Notes: generated by a model from the sequence alone, not told the origin. A stretch of 64,000 nucleotides of DNA from Prado023 sp963714995 (GCA_963714995.1 CAVQQP010000012.1:62001-126000); one strand, 5' to 3'; shown: positions 1-8,894, numbered from the stretch's first letter. Numbers and translations are program-made.

Positions 1-88
1 CGATCTCCTCGCTCCACTCGTCGTACTCGGTGAGGAAGCCCTCCTCGTTGACGTGGACTTCCTTGCCGGCGATCGTGGCCACGGCCAT
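1..88 (-). CDS. DsrC/TusE-family sulfur relay protein (N-terminus only)
   Basis: The first 29 residues are visible; the rest lies beyond the window edge. They start MAVATIAGKEVHVNEEGFL and continue TEYDEWSEEI, the conserved N-terminus of the DsrC/TusE family (a hydrophobic strand, then an acidic EEGFL-x-DEW stretch). Family members carry persulfide on a C-terminal cysteine arm, which cannot be checked here. The ATG follows the DUF1641 stop by 22 bp with an AGAGAGGA ribosome site. It is the last visible gene of the operon with an SQR-like flavoprotein, so a role in sulfur transfer is inferred. Confidence 0.75.
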   Translation of the reverse strand, partial: MAVATIAGKEVHVNEEGFLTEYDEWSEEI

Positions 89-110
89 GGTCGTTGTTCC
101 TCTCTGCTAT

Positions 111-863
111 CTACTTGGTGGGTGAGGTCGGCTGGGTGTCCTCACCGACCGTGTGGAGCATGGACAGCACGCGGGCGAGCCCACGCCTGGTCTGGGGGTC
201 GCGCATCGACTTCAGCAGCGCGAAGGCCGAGGGCGGCTCGATGTGCGTGTCCTCGACCTCCTGGATGGTCAGGGCGGTCCGGTTGAGCAGGGCCATCACC
301 TCGGGCTGGGTCAGCTCCTTGACGGCGTTGAGGATCGTGACGACGTTGTCGCCGAGGGCCCGCACGTCGTCCTCGTCGAACGAGGTGACGACCTTGTCGG
401 CGATCGCCGCACCCTCGCGGGCGAACATGAAGTAGCCCTTGTCCTCGGCGACCTGCAGGACCTCGGTGAGCTTGGCCATGCCCGCGCCGCCCAGGGAGCT
501 CACCTCGTGGCCCAGCTCGGCGATGCTGCCGATCTGGCCGACGAGGACCTCCATGTCGGGGATCGCCCGTGCGGTCGTGCGGGCGAACCGGGTGACGTCG
601 TCGATCGTGACGTCGGCCTCGAGCTCGGAGAGCTCGCGGGTGGCCACGTCCATCGCGCCCCGCGACACCGGGATCAGGGTCTCCACGAGCTCGCTCCACT
701 GCTCGCGGGCTGCGGCCGCCGCGGCGACCTGCTCGGCCATCACGGCCATCTGGGCGCTCATCGCGTCCAGGCGGGCCAGGATCGCGGCGTTCGCGTCGGC
801 GGTCGCCGCCGCCGGGCCCAGGGCACCGACCGGGTCGGTGCCGATGTGGGTGGTCTCGGTCAT
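111..863 (-). CDS. DUF1641 family protein
   Basis: A 250-residue alanine-rich, mostly helical protein. After a variable N-terminus it has the DUF1641-like core around residues 150-200 (SLGGAGMAKLTEVLQVAEDKG, then DEDDVRALGDNVVTILNAVK). DUF1641 proteins usually sit beside sulfide:quinone-oxidoreductase-like flavoproteins and are thought to partner them; no enzymatic residues are evident. The start ATG at 863 overlaps the stop of the upstream flavoprotein as TGATG, implying translational coupling. The frame stays open upstream to 953, but that extension lies inside the flavoprotein gene and is not used here. Confidence 0.75.
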   Translation of the reverse strand: MTETTHIGTDPVGALGPAAATADANAAILARLDAMSAQMAVMAEQVAAAAAAREQWSELVETLIPVSRGAMDVATRELSELEADVTIDDVTRFARTTARAIPDMEVLVGQIGSIAELGHEVSSLGGAGMAKLTEVLQVAEDKGYFMFAREGAAIADKVVTSFDEDDVRALGDNVVTILNAVKELTQPEVMALLNRTALTIQEVEDTHIEPPSAFALLKSMRDPQTRRGLARVLSMLHTVGEDTQPTSPTK

Positions 864-2099
864 CAGAGGTCCTTCGCGTCCTTGCCGGCCATCGACATGA
901 GCGCAGGCAGCGGCAGCTCCTTGCCGGGCAGCAGGATGTTCCAGTACATCCACCGGAACATGACCTTGCCCCAGTGGTTCATCTCGGTCTCCTTCAGCAG
1001 GGAGAACGGGCCCACGCCGGGCAGCGGGTACTTGCCGGTCAGCGGCTCGGTGTCGTAGTTGAAGTCGATGAGCAGGCCCTTGCCGTGGCCGGTCTCGATG
1101 AAGCAGTTGGCATGGCCGTCGAACAGCTCGGTCATCTTCAGGCCCTGGATGTGGCGCAGGAAGTTCGCCGGGAACAGGTCCATCGCGAAGTGGGCGACGG
1201 ATCCGGCCTTGGACGCCGGGATGTTGGAGGCGTCGCCCACGACGAAGATGTTGTCGTGGTCGTCGGACAGCAACGTCTGCTTGTCGACCGGGACGTAGTT
1301 CAGGTCGTCACCGAGCCCTGAGCGGGCGATGTAGTCCGCGCCCATGTTCAGCGGGATGGTGACCAGCAGGTCGTAGGGCACCTCGCGCTCGTCGAAGCTG
1401 ATCAGCTTCTTGGCGTCCGCGTCGATGCTCTCGATCATGAAGTCGCCCTCCAGGGCGATGCCGCGGGTCTCGAGCATGTCGCCGAGGTGCTTGCTGGCGA
1501 CCGGCTTGGTGAAGGCGCCCTCCAGCGGGGTGACGTAGACGATCTCGACCTTGTCGCGCATCCCCTGCTCGCTCGAAGAACGCGTCGGCGAGGAAGGTGA
1601 ACTCCAGGGGTGCGACCGGGCACTTGATCGGCATCTCGGTGATGTGCACCACGAGCCGGCCACCCTCCCAGGTGCGCAGCTTCTCGGCCAGGGCGGTCGC
1701 GCCGGCGAAGGTGTAGAACTCGTGGACGCTGCCACCGAGGTCGTCGGACATGCCCGGGGTCTCCTCGGGCCGCGGCGTGGTGCCGGTGGCGATGATCAGG
1801 TAGTCGTAGCCCAGCTCGGTGCCGTCGAGCAGCAGGACCTTGTTCTCCTCGGGCACGACCTTGTCGATCTCGCCCATCACCAGGTCGACGCCCGTGGGGA
1901 TGAAGCGCTTCTTGGGCTTCACGATCTCGTCCGGGCGGTAGATGCCGAAGGGCACGAACAGGTACCCGGGCTGGTAGTAGTGCGTGTCGTCGGAGTCGAC
2001 GACCGTGATGCTCCACTCGTCGCGGGGCAGCTGCGGGCGCAGCTTGTTCACGGCCATGGTCCCGGCGGTGCCGGCTCCCAGGACGAGCAGCCTCTTCAT
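863..2099 (-). CDS. SQR-like NAD(P)/FAD-dependent oxidoreductase, frame broken once
   Basis: The N-terminal part (2099 to about 1570) starts MKRLLVLGAGTAGTMAVNKL, a dinucleotide-binding GxGxxG fold, followed by YYQPGYLFVPFG and the ATGTTPRPEETPGM segment typical of sulfide:quinone oxidoreductase-like flavoproteins. The C-terminal part (about 1575 to 863) continues in another frame with EIVYVTPLEGAF, VVGDASNIPASKAGS and a membrane-facing C-terminus rich in W, F and M. Joined, they make about 411 residues. The break is at GAGCGAGCAGGGG near 1565-1575; removing one base restores FFEEQGMRDK. Start ATG overlaps the regulator stop (TGATG) and the stop overlaps DUF1641. Substrate (sulfide, polysulfide or other) is not provable from sequence. 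Confidence 0.75.
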
Positions 2100-2887
2100 C
2101 AGTTCTCCTTCGTGGTGGCCGCGGGGTGCGCAGCCGGGGTGGTGGACGCCGCAGGGCGCGGCGTGGTGGTGGAGATCGCCGCAGCGATCCGGGGCAGGGC
2201 GTCGAGCACCCGACGGCGGGCGGCGTCATCGAGGTGGTACAGGTCGGGGTCGACCCGCATGTCGGTCGAGGGGCTCACCCCTCCAGCCAGGACCATCCCG
2301 ACCAGGGTGCTGCCGTGGCGGATGAACGCCCGCGCGCACTGGAACCCCAGCGCGCCCTCCTGGAACCGGGGCGTGAGGTCGGGATGGTCCGCGAGGTCGC
2401 GCCACTCGGCCACACAGGCATCGAGGACGTCGGGCTCGTCGGCGCGCGTGGAGAACCAGGTGCTGGGGTTGGCCACGTCGGTGACCGGCCGGCCGTGCAT
2501 GTCGGTGACGACCATCATCACGCCGAGCAGGTCGGCGGCCACCTCGACGGCGGCGCTCGCGGCTTCGGTGCTCAGGTTCACGGTGCGGGCGTCCTCGGCA
2601 TCGACGGCCGGGTCGAGGGCCACTGGGCGGACCACCGAGAGGGTTGGGGCGTCGTCGTACTCCGTCGTGGTCGGCGTCCCGGACGGGCTCAGGGCCACCT
2701 CGGGCTGGTCGGATCCGAGCAGCGCCTCGATCCGGTCGGCGGGGAACCGCCAGGAGCGCCCGACGCGGATCGCGGGCAGCCGGCCGTCCTCGGCCATCCG
2801 GTAGACGGTGGAGCGATCGATGTGCAGCAGCTCCTGGACCTCCAGGGCGGTGAGCAGCGGCCGTGCGTGGCCCTGCGACATCTGCAT
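2099..2887 (-). CDS. HTH-17 (excisionase/MerR-like) regulator with PocR-like sensory domain
   Basis: About 262 residues. Residues 10-55 form a helix-turn-helix of the excisionase/MerR type (LTALEVQELLHIDRSTVYRM, then RLPAIRVGRSWRFP). Residues about 115-220 resemble a PocR ligand-binding domain: LLGVMMVVTDMHGRPVTDV, then CVAEWRDL and GFQCARAFIRHGSTLVGMVL, with two cysteines at typical positions. Such sensors bind small ligands or metals; the ligand here is unknown. It is the first gene of the sulfur/redox operon, so it probably controls it. Possible starts are ATG at 2920, 2914, 2887 and 2881; none has a strong ribosome site. The palindrome TGCATATGCA at 2910-2919 could be its operator. Confidence 0.65.
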   Translation of the reverse strand: MQMSQGHARPLLTALEVQELLHIDRSTVYRMAEDGRLPAIRVGRSWRFPADRIEALLGSDQPEVALSPSGTPTTTEYDDAPTLSVVRPVALDPAVDAEDARTVNLSTEAASAAVEVAADLLGVMMVVTDMHGRPVTDVANPSTWFSTRADEPDVLDACVAEWRDLADHPDLTPRFQEGALGFQCARAFIRHGSTLVGMVLAGGVSPSTDMRVDPDLYHLDDAARRRVLDALPRIAAAISTTTPRPAASTTPAAHPAATTKEN

Positions 2888-2909
2888 GCTCTGCACACTA
2901 TGCCGAGCC

Positions 2910-2919
2910 TGCATATGCA
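2910..2919. promoter_or_regulatory. 10-bp palindrome, possible autoregulatory operator
   Basis: A perfect palindrome TGCATATGCA lies in the divergent space between the regulator gene and the ATP-grasp gene. AT content is unusual for this DNA. It overlaps the most upstream possible start codons of the regulator, so an operator role is only a suggestion. Confidence 0.25.
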
Positions 2920-3073
2920 TCCGTAGGCCAAAGGTCCCGTGCGGCAGGGCCGTGTGTACCGACTTCCGGTGCTGCGGCCGCCTCGTCTCACGAACGTGGG
3001 TTGCTGTTGCCGCGAGTGGAGGCAAGATCAACCCGAGTTCGTTCGTGCCCGGGGGCGAGCCGTAACACGTCGG

Positions 3074-3079
3074 TAACCT
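3074..3079 (+). promoter_or_regulatory. -10 element, leaderless start
   Basis: TAACCT ends 6 nt before the ATG at 3086. The position fits a transcript that begins at the start codon. No clear -35 is visible. Confidence 0.4.
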
Positions 3080-3085
3080 GACGTC

Positions 3086-4729
3086 ATGAAACGGCCACAG
3101 GGGTATGTCCATGATTCGGCCATGCTGCCCTGGGACGAGATGTACGACGCCGACGGCGAGGTCCGCCCCGGCCGCGAGGGGCTGGCCGGGGCGCTGGAGG
3201 CGCTGGGGTCCGACGAGCTGCTCCGCCGCGCGCGACTGCGCGATGCGCACCTGAGCGCCCAGGGCATCACGTTCACCCTCTCGGGCCGCGAGCGACCCCT
3301 GCCGATGGACCTCGTCCCGCGGATCGTGGATGCCGCCGAGTGGCAGGTCATCGAGGCCGGTGTCGCCCAGCGGATCCGGGCGCTGGAGATGTTCCTGGCC
3401 GACATCTACGGGGCTGGCGAGATCCTGCGTGACCAGGTGATCCCACGCAAGCTCATCACCAGCTCCGCGCACTTCCATCGTGAGGCGCACGGCGTCCGGC
3501 CTGCCAACGGCGTGCGGATCCACGTCGCCGGGGTGGACCTCGTGCGCGACGACGAGGGCACCTTCCGGGTGCTGGAGGACAACCTGCGCAGCCCGTCGGG
3601 GGTGTCCTACGTGCTGGAGAACCGGCGCACGCTGTCGCACGTGGTCCCCGAGATCTTCACCGGCCACCGGCTGCGCAGCGTGGAGGAGTACCCCGCCCGG
3701 CTGCTGGGCGCCCTGCTCGCGGCCGCCCCCCTGGGCGTGGCCGAGCCGACCGTCGTGGTCCTGACCCCCGGCGTGCACAACTCGGCGCACTTCGAGCACG
3801 CGTTCCTCGCCCGGCGCATGGGCGTGGAGCTGGTGGAGGGCCGCGACCTGTTCTGCCGCGACGGCGTCGTGCGGATGCGCACCACCCGCGGCAGCGAGCC
3901 GGTCCACGTGATCTACCGACGCATCGACGACGACTTCCTGGACCCCGTGCACTTCCGCCCCGACTCCGTGCTGGGCGTGCCCGGGATCCTCAACGCGGCG
4001 CGGGCGGGCGCGGTCACGATCGCCAACGGGGTCGGCAACGGCGTGGCCGACGACAAGGCGGTCTACCCCTACGTGCCCACGATCGTGCGCTACTACCTCG
4101 GTGAGGAGCCGCTGCTGCCGAACGTGCGCACCTACGACCTGCGCGATCCCGAGCAGCGCGCCCACGTGCTGCCCCGCCTCGACCGGATGGTCGTCAAGCC
4201 CGTGGACGGCTCGGGTGGGTACGGCATCGTCGTGGGATCCCAGGCCAGCGACGCCGAGCTCGCCACGGCGGCGGCGAACATCGAGGCCGATCCCCGCGGC
4301 TGGATCGCCCAGCCGATCGTCGCCCTGTCGACCAGCCCGACCGTCGTCGAGGGTGGCCGGCTGGCCCCGCGGCACCTGGACCTGCGGCCCTTCGCGGTCA
4401 ACGACGGCGAGAAGGTCTGGGTCCTCCCGGGCGGGCTGACCCGGGTCGCCCTCGTGGAGGGCAGCCTCGTGGTGAACTCCAGCCAGGGCGGCGGCTCGAA
4501 GGACACCTGGGTGCTCGACCTCGGGGAGGACGAGCCGCTGCCGCCGCTCGAGCCCGAGCTCGTGGTCGAGTCCGACGAGCCGACGTTCTCCGCGGCCCAG
4601 CGCCGTGCCGCGATCGAGGCGCGTGCCCGGGTCGACCAGCCGACTGTGCACTCCGAGCGCCTTCGACAGCAGGAGATGCAGCAGCAGCAGTCCGCGGGCG
4701 CGCCGATGCAGGAGGTGGGCACGTGCTGA
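3086..4729 (+). CDS. circularly permuted type 2 ATP-grasp protein
   Basis: A 547-residue protein of the circularly permuted ATP-grasp family (formerly DUF404/DUF407). Hallmarks are the N-terminal WDEMYDADGEVRPG segment, the GVDLVRDDEGTFRVLEDNLR stretch around residues 150-170 and the later VVKPVDGSGGYGIVVG glycine-rich loop near residue 370. The family is predicted to form peptide-like bonds using ATP, but the substrate is unknown. The C-terminus is Q-rich. The stop overlaps the GTG of the alpha-E gene by 7 bp, and the transglutaminase follows; this trio is a conserved cluster in many bacteria. Confidence 0.9.
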   Translation: MKRPQGYVHDSAMLPWDEMYDADGEVRPGREGLAGALEALGSDELLRRARLRDAHLSAQGITFTLSGRERPLPMDLVPRIVDAAEWQVIEAGVAQRIRALEMFLADIYGAGEILRDQVIPRKLITSSAHFHREAHGVRPANGVRIHVAGVDLVRDDEGTFRVLEDNLRSPSGVSYVLENRRTLSHVVPEIFTGHRLRSVEEYPARLLGALLAAAPLGVAEPTVVVLTPGVHNSAHFEHAFLARRMGVELVEGRDLFCRDGVVRMRTTRGSEPVHVIYRRIDDDFLDPVHFRPDSVLGVPGILNAARAGAVTIANGVGNGVADDKAVYPYVPTIVRYYLGEEPLLPNVRTYDLRDPEQRAHVLPRLDRMVVKPVDGSGGYGIVVGSQASDAELATAAANIEADPRGWIAQPIVALSTSPTVVEGGRLAPRHLDLRPFAVNDGEKVWVLPGGLTRVALVEGSLVVNSSQGGGSKDTWVLDLGEDEPLPPLEPELVVESDEPTFSAAQRRAAIEARARVDQPTVHSERLRQQEMQQQQSAGAPMQEVGTC

Positions 4730-5643
4730 GTCGGATCGCGGAGGCGATGTTCTGGATCGGGCGCTACGTGGAGCGTGCCGAGGTCACCACCCGGCTGCTC
4801 GTCGAGCACCACCAGCTGCTCGTCGAGGACACCCGACTGGACCCGGGAGTGGGCGTCGAGGCGATGCTCGAGCCGCTGTCGCTGATGCCCGAGGATCCCG
4901 ATCGCGGGTCCCTGACCCCCGCCTCACTGGTGCGGATCGTGGTGGGCGACTCCGACGACCCGAAGACCATCCTCGGCAGCGTCTCGGCAGCCCGCGAGAA
5001 CGCCCGGACCATCCGCGAGGCCCTGCCCGGCGACATGTTCGAGCGGATGAACGCCACCCACATGCGGCTGCAGGCCGGCATCTCCACGGTCATCCCCGGG
5101 ATCCCGCTGCGCGGACTGCTCGACGAGCTCTCGGTCGTGGCCGGGATCATCGACTGGCAGATGCCCCGCGACGAGGGCCTGGTGTTCCTGCGGCTCGGGG
5201 GAGCGCTGGAGCGCCTGGACATGACCTCGCGGCTGCTGGCCATCGATCACGAGGGGCTGTGGCCGCAGGTGGGTGCCGCGACCGCGCTGCGGGCGGCCGG
5301 GGGGTTCAACCCGTTCCTGCGCACCCAGCGCGCCCTGACCGGTGAGCAGGTCCGGGCGTTCCTGCTGCTCGACCCGACCTTCCCGCGCTCGACGCTGCAG
5401 GCGGCGATCCGGGCGGAGCGTGCGGTGCGCCAGATGGGCACCTACGTCAGCCCGCAGCAGACCTCGACGCTGCTGCGGACCGTGGGCATCCTGCGCGCCG
5501 AGCTGGAGTTCGCCTCGGTCAACCCGACCCCAGCCGACCTGGAGCTGCTCAGCGAGCGCGCGAGCGAGGCGGCGTTCGTGGCCAGCGACGCCGTCGCCGG
5601 GGCGTTCTTCCGGCAGGCCGGCACGATCGTGTGGAGCCACTGA
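4723..5643 (+). CDS. alpha-E domain protein (DUF403)
   Basis: A 306-residue, almost all-helical protein that begins LSRIAEAMFWIGRYVERAE, the signature N-terminus of the alpha-E family. Later blocks such as ENARTIREALPGDMFERMN and LGGALERLDMTSRLL also match. The biochemical role is unknown; it nearly always sits next to the permuted ATP-grasp and a transglutaminase, suggesting a shared peptide-modifying or peptide-cutting pathway. It uses a GTG start inside the end of the ATP-grasp gene, and its TGA overlaps the next ATG (TGATG). Confidence 0.9.
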   Translation: MLSRIAEAMFWIGRYVERAEVTTRLLVEHHQLLVEDTRLDPGVGVEAMLEPLSLMPEDPDRGSLTPASLVRIVVGDSDDPKTILGSVSAARENARTIREALPGDMFERMNATHMRLQAGISTVIPGIPLRGLLDELSVVAGIIDWQMPRDEGLVFLRLGGALERLDMTSRLLAIDHEGLWPQVGAATALRAAGGFNPFLRTQRALTGEQVRAFLLLDPTFPRSTLQAAIRAERAVRQMGTYVSPQQTSTLLRTVGILRAELEFASVNPTPADLELLSERASEAAFVASDAVAGAFFRQAGTIVWSH

Positions 5644-6494
5644 TGAGCCAGCGACTGTCCGTGACGCACTCCACCAGCCTGGCCTACGCCGGGGAGGTGC
5701 TCGCCTCGTTCAACGAGGCCCGCATGACCCCACTGAGCACCTCCGGGCAGCTGATGCTGCGACACGACCTGTCGGTCAGCCCGCCCGCCCGGCTGCACCG
5801 CTACACCGACTACTGGGGCACCGCGGTCGAGGCCTTCGACGTGCACGCCCCGCACCACTCCCTGACGGTGGTGAGCACGTCGGCCGTGGACACGGTCGAG
5901 AAGTGGCGGCAGGCCCCGGGCGTCACGTGGTCGGAGATGGGTTCCGAGGAGGTCACCGACCGCTGGTGCGAGTTCCTCGAGCTGGGCCGGTTCGTCGACG
6001 ACGCCACGGCGGACCCGGCCCGGGCCGACGTCCTGGCCACCCTGCGCTCCGCCCCGACACCGAGGGCCGCGATCAACCTCGCCGTGGAGATGGTGCGCGA
6101 CCGCATCGCCTACGCGCCGGGGGCCACCCATGTGCACACCTCCGCCGGCGAGGCGTGGGCGGAGGGCCTCGGGGTGTGCCAGGACTTCAGCCACGCCACG
6201 CTCTCGCTGCTGCGCGCCCTGGGCATCCCGGGTCGCTACGTCAGCGGGTACGTCCACACCGAGGACGCGGAGATCGGCGTGCCGGTGATCGGCGAGAGCC
6301 ACGCGTGGATCGAGGCGTGGAACGGCGGCTGGGAGGCCCACGACCCGACCAACGGCAGGGCCGTCGCCGCCGCGCACGTGCTGGTCGCGCGGGGCCGGGA
6401 CTACAAGGACGTGTCGCCGCTGACGGGCATCTACGCGGGCCCCCTCAGCGCGGATCCGGTGGTCACGGTCGAGATGACCCGGCTCGTGCGCTGA
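5643..6494 (+). CDS. transglutaminase-like cysteine protease family protein
   Basis: 283 residues. The N-terminal third matches the bacterial transglutaminase-like N domain (VTHSTSLAYAGEVLASFNE). The catalytic core shows the expected triad: Cys in GLGVCQDFSH (about residue 178), His in IGESHAWIEAWNGGW (about residue 220), Asp in HDPTNGR. In this family the enzyme is more likely a protease or amidase than a crosslinker. It is the third gene of the coupled cluster and starts at the ATG overlapping the alpha-E stop. An in-frame codon upstream (5631) lies inside the alpha-E gene and was not chosen. Confidence 0.9.
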   Translation: MSQRLSVTHSTSLAYAGEVLASFNEARMTPLSTSGQLMLRHDLSVSPPARLHRYTDYWGTAVEAFDVHAPHHSLTVVSTSAVDTVEKWRQAPGVTWSEMGSEEVTDRWCEFLELGRFVDDATADPARADVLATLRSAPTPRAAINLAVEMVRDRIAYAPGATHVHTSAGEAWAEGLGVCQDFSHATLSLLRALGIPGRYVSGYVHTEDAEIGVPVIGESHAWIEAWNGGWEAHDPTNGRAVAAAHVLVARGRDYKDVSPLTGIYAGPLSADPVVTVEMTRLVR

Positions 6495-6533
6495 CGGAGC
6501 CCCGTCGCGTCGTCGGGCCAACCTACGGTCGCG

Positions 6534-6539
6534 TAGGAT
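6534..6539 (+). promoter_or_regulatory. -10 element, leaderless start
   Basis: TAGGAT lies 8 nt upstream of the ATG at 6548, the same arrangement as at many other genes here. Confidence 0.4.
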
Positions 6540-6547
6540 CGTCGGTC

Positions 6548-7129
6548 ATGGACAAGCGGGCGATCGGGGCCAGGGCGCTGGCGATGCGTGGGTGGACGAT
6601 CACCGGCGAGGGTCCGCCCGCGGATCCGGTCGTCGTGATGATCGCCGCGCCGCACACGTCGGCCTGGGACTTCCCCCTGATGCTCTGGCTGTCCTGGGCG
6701 TCCGGCGTCGATCCGCACTTCCTGGCCAAGGAGGAGCTGTTCCGCGGCCCGATGGGTCCGTTCATGCGCAGCGTGGGGGGACTCACCGTGGACCGCGGCA
6801 ACCCGCAGGGCGTGGTCGAGGACCTCGCGGCCCGGGCGGCGACGGCCGAGCACTTCCAGCTGGTCATCGCCGTCGAGGGCACCCGCGCCAAGAAGCAGTA
6901 CTGGAAGTCGGGCTTCTACCGGATCGCCCAGCAGGCCGACGTCCCGATGTGCCTGGGGTTCTGCGACGGCCCGACGAGGACGGTGGGGTACGGGCCCACG
7001 GTCCGGCCCTCGGGCGACATCCGCGCCGACATGGACCTCATCCGGGCCTTCTACGCCGACAAGCACGGCGTGAACCCGGAGCGCCGCACGGAGCCGCGCC
7101 TGCGCGAGGAGGACGCCCCACAGGTCTGA
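6548..7129 (+). CDS. PlsC-like lysophospholipid acyltransferase
   Basis: 193 residues. It carries the acyltransferase HX4D motif in PHTSAWDFPLMLW (about residue 37), the GGLTVDRGNPQGVV block, and the EGTRAKKQYWKSGFYRIA block with the conserved EGTR. This points to acyl transfer to a lysophospholipid or similar lipid at the inner membrane face. It is short but complete for the single-domain class. It is transcribed alone, with a leaderless-type promoter, and converges on the TPR gene across a hairpin-forming spacer. Confidence 0.85.
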   Translation: MDKRAIGARALAMRGWTITGEGPPADPVVVMIAAPHTSAWDFPLMLWLSWASGVDPHFLAKEELFRGPMGPFMRSVGGLTVDRGNPQGVVEDLAARAATAEHFQLVIAVEGTRAKKQYWKSGFYRIAQQADVPMCLGFCDGPTRTVGYGPTVRPSGDIRADMDLIRAFYADKHGVNPERRTEPRLREEDAPQV

Positions 7130-7204
7130 GGCGCCGCCCCGCGCGCTCCCCGCGCCCCCGCGCCGCCCGCGCCGCCCCCGCGCCCCGCGCGCCCCCGGCC
7201 CGCA

Positions 7205-7283
7205 CCCCCGCAGACCCTCCGGGAACGTTCAGACCCTCCCGTCCGGCGCGGAGGGTCTGAACCGAGGTGGAGGGTCTGCGGGG
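7205..7283. terminator. nested double hairpin of four GGAGGGTCTG repeats between convergent genes
   Basis: CAGACCCTCC occurs at 7211-7220 and 7230-7239, and its complement GGAGGGTCTG at 7250-7259 and 7269-7278. The outer pair extends to a 15-bp perfect stem (7206-7220 with 7269-7283) and the inner pair to 13 bp. The repeats are evenly spaced 19 bp apart. The structure ends 13 bp after the TPR stop and 75 bp after the acyltransferase stop, so a two-way terminator is likely. There is no U-tract. The spacer before it (7130-7204) is C-rich low-complexity DNA without a gene. Confidence 0.6.
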
Positions 7284-7295
7284 TGACCGGGCTCG

Positions 7296-8843
7296 TCAGT
7301 CGTTGCGGGGCTCGGCCTTGGACTCGCTGCGCTCCACCTTCGGCTCCGGCAGGGGCAGGGTCGGCTGCTCGCTGAGGAACCCGCCCCCGCGGCGCACGTG
7401 GATCCCCGGGCTGGGCAGGAAGCGCGTCGAGAGCTCCCGGGCCTTCTCCGTCAGGCCGGCGGCCAGGTACAGGGCGACAGCGTGGGCCAGGTCGCGCTCG
7501 GCGGCCGCAACGCGGGGGCCGCTGCGGGAGGTGACTCGCGAGAGCCCGCGCATCTCATAGAGCTCCGCGCGCTCGGCGACCATCTCGGCGTCGGCTGCCA
7601 GCCGCAGCCCGTCCTCAGCGGCCCGCGCGGCCATCGCCCGCCGTCCGGTGGCCAGCAGGGCCTTCGCCCGCAGGGCCGCCGCCTGGACGGCCGCCGGCTT
7701 CTCGATCAGCTCCGGGTCCTGGGCGTCGAGGACGTCGATCGCGTCGCCCGGCCGGTCGAGCTCGATCAGGTTGCGCGCCAGGTGGTTGCTGATGTCCCCG
7801 AGCAGCCACGTGATGTCGGCCTCGACGGCCCGGGCCACGAGGCGGGTGTTGAGCTCGGCGGCCTCGTCGAGCTTCCCGGTGCGGGCCAGCAGGACGGCGC
7901 GGTTGGCGTCGCTGAGCAGCACCTGGGCGTCGTGGCCGAGGGCGTCGAAGACCGCGCGCACGCGGCGGTACAGCTCGTCGGCCTCCTCGAACTGGCCCAG
8001 CGAGGTCAGGGCGTTGGCGGCTTCGAGGTCGCAGCGCGCCCGGCCCTCCAGCTCGTCGAGCTCGTCGAACAGCTCGGCGGCGATGCTCAGGTGCGACAGC
8101 GCCTCCTCGAACTGCCCGACCAGGCGCAGCGTCCACCCGAGCCGGTAGTGCGCGTAGGCGATCCGCGGGACGTCGCGCTGCGCCTCCCGCACGTTCAGTG
8201 CCGCCCGCAGGCGCTCCAGTGCCTCGTCCACCCGGCCGAGGTCGATCAGGGCGGCTGCGGCACGGTCGTCGGCCCACGGGACGGCCCCCGGCTCGTCGCC
8301 GGTGCGGAACAGGGCTCGGGCGTGGTCGAAGGTCTCCAGGGCCTCGGCATTGCGGCCGAGGCGGCCCAGCGCCTCGCCGAGCGACATCCACATCCGCCCC
8401 GCCTCGTTGGGCGCCTCCTCGCTCTCGAAGAGTCGGGCGGCACTGGTCCAGTGCTCCAGCGAGGCGACGTCGTCGCCGAGGTCGCAGAACGCGGCCGCGA
8501 CCATCCCATGGCACTCCGCGATCTCCTCCGGCTCGCCGTTGGCGCGCAGCAGGTCGGCGGCCTCCATGGCCACCTCGATCAGCTCCTTGGTGCGGCCCAG
8601 CCGGCGCAACCCCGCGGCCTGGCCGAACAGGCTGCGGGCCGTCAGCAGCTCGTCGCCGACCTCGCGGGCCTGCGCGGCGGCGGATTCGGCCAGCGCCACG
8701 GACTTCTCGAACTCCTGGTCGGAGAAGGCCCGCCCGCCGAGCTCGTGCATGATCCGCGCACGGTCGACCCCGGAGGCCTCGTCCAGCATCTCCCAGAGCT
8801 CGTCCTCGGTGGCGTCATCGGGTGTCAGGTCGTCGTCATCCAT
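7296..8843 (-). CDS. tetratricopeptide repeat protein
   Basis: About 515 residues of tandem helical repeats of 34-40 residues, with TPR consensus alanines and glycines (for example ALGRLGRNAEALETFDHARA and RLVGQFEEALSHLSIAAELF). No signal peptide, membrane segment or catalytic domain is visible, so it is probably a cytoplasmic protein-binding scaffold. The acidic N-terminus MDDDDLTPDDATEDELW is unusual. The start is uncertain: ATG at 8843 or 8855. The GTG start of apt lies about 60 bp away on the other strand, so they share a promoter region. Confidence 0.75.
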   Translation of the reverse strand: MDDDDLTPDDATEDELWEMLDEASGVDRARIMHELGGRAFSDQEFEKSVALAESAAAQAREVGDELLTARSLFGQAAGLRRLGRTKELIEVAMEAADLLRANGEPEEIAECHGMVAAAFCDLGDDVASLEHWTSAARLFESEEAPNEAGRMWMSLGEALGRLGRNAEALETFDHARALFRTGDEPGAVPWADDRAAAALIDLGRVDEALERLRAALNVREAQRDVPRIAYAHYRLGWTLRLVGQFEEALSHLSIAAELFDELDELEGRARCDLEAANALTSLGQFEEADELYRRVRAVFDALGHDAQVLLSDANRAVLLARTGKLDEAAELNTRLVARAVEADITWLLGDISNHLARNLIELDRPGDAIDVLDAQDPELIEKPAAVQAAALRAKALLATGRRAMAARAAEDGLRLAADAEMVAERAELYEMRGLSRVTSRSGPRVAAAERDLAHAVALYLAAGLTEKARELSTRFLPSPGIHVRRGGGFLSEQPTLPLPEPKVERSESKAEPRND

Positions 8844-8888
8844 CGGGGCAAGCATCCCCCACGCGCGGCGTCCATGCGCCCACAGGGG

Positions 8889-8894
8889 CAGAAT
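8889..8894 (+). promoter_or_regulatory. -10 element, leaderless start of apt
   Basis: GGGGCAGAAT ends 7 nt before the GTG at 8902. The same GGGGCAGAAT with the same 7-nt spacing precedes the acyltransferase at 37845. Confidence 0.35.

Noticed and set aside
2888..4651. Upstream extension of the regulator frame on the minus strand through the ATP-grasp gene
   Set aside because: The frame is open only because it mirrors the ATP-grasp codons; homology begins near 2887.
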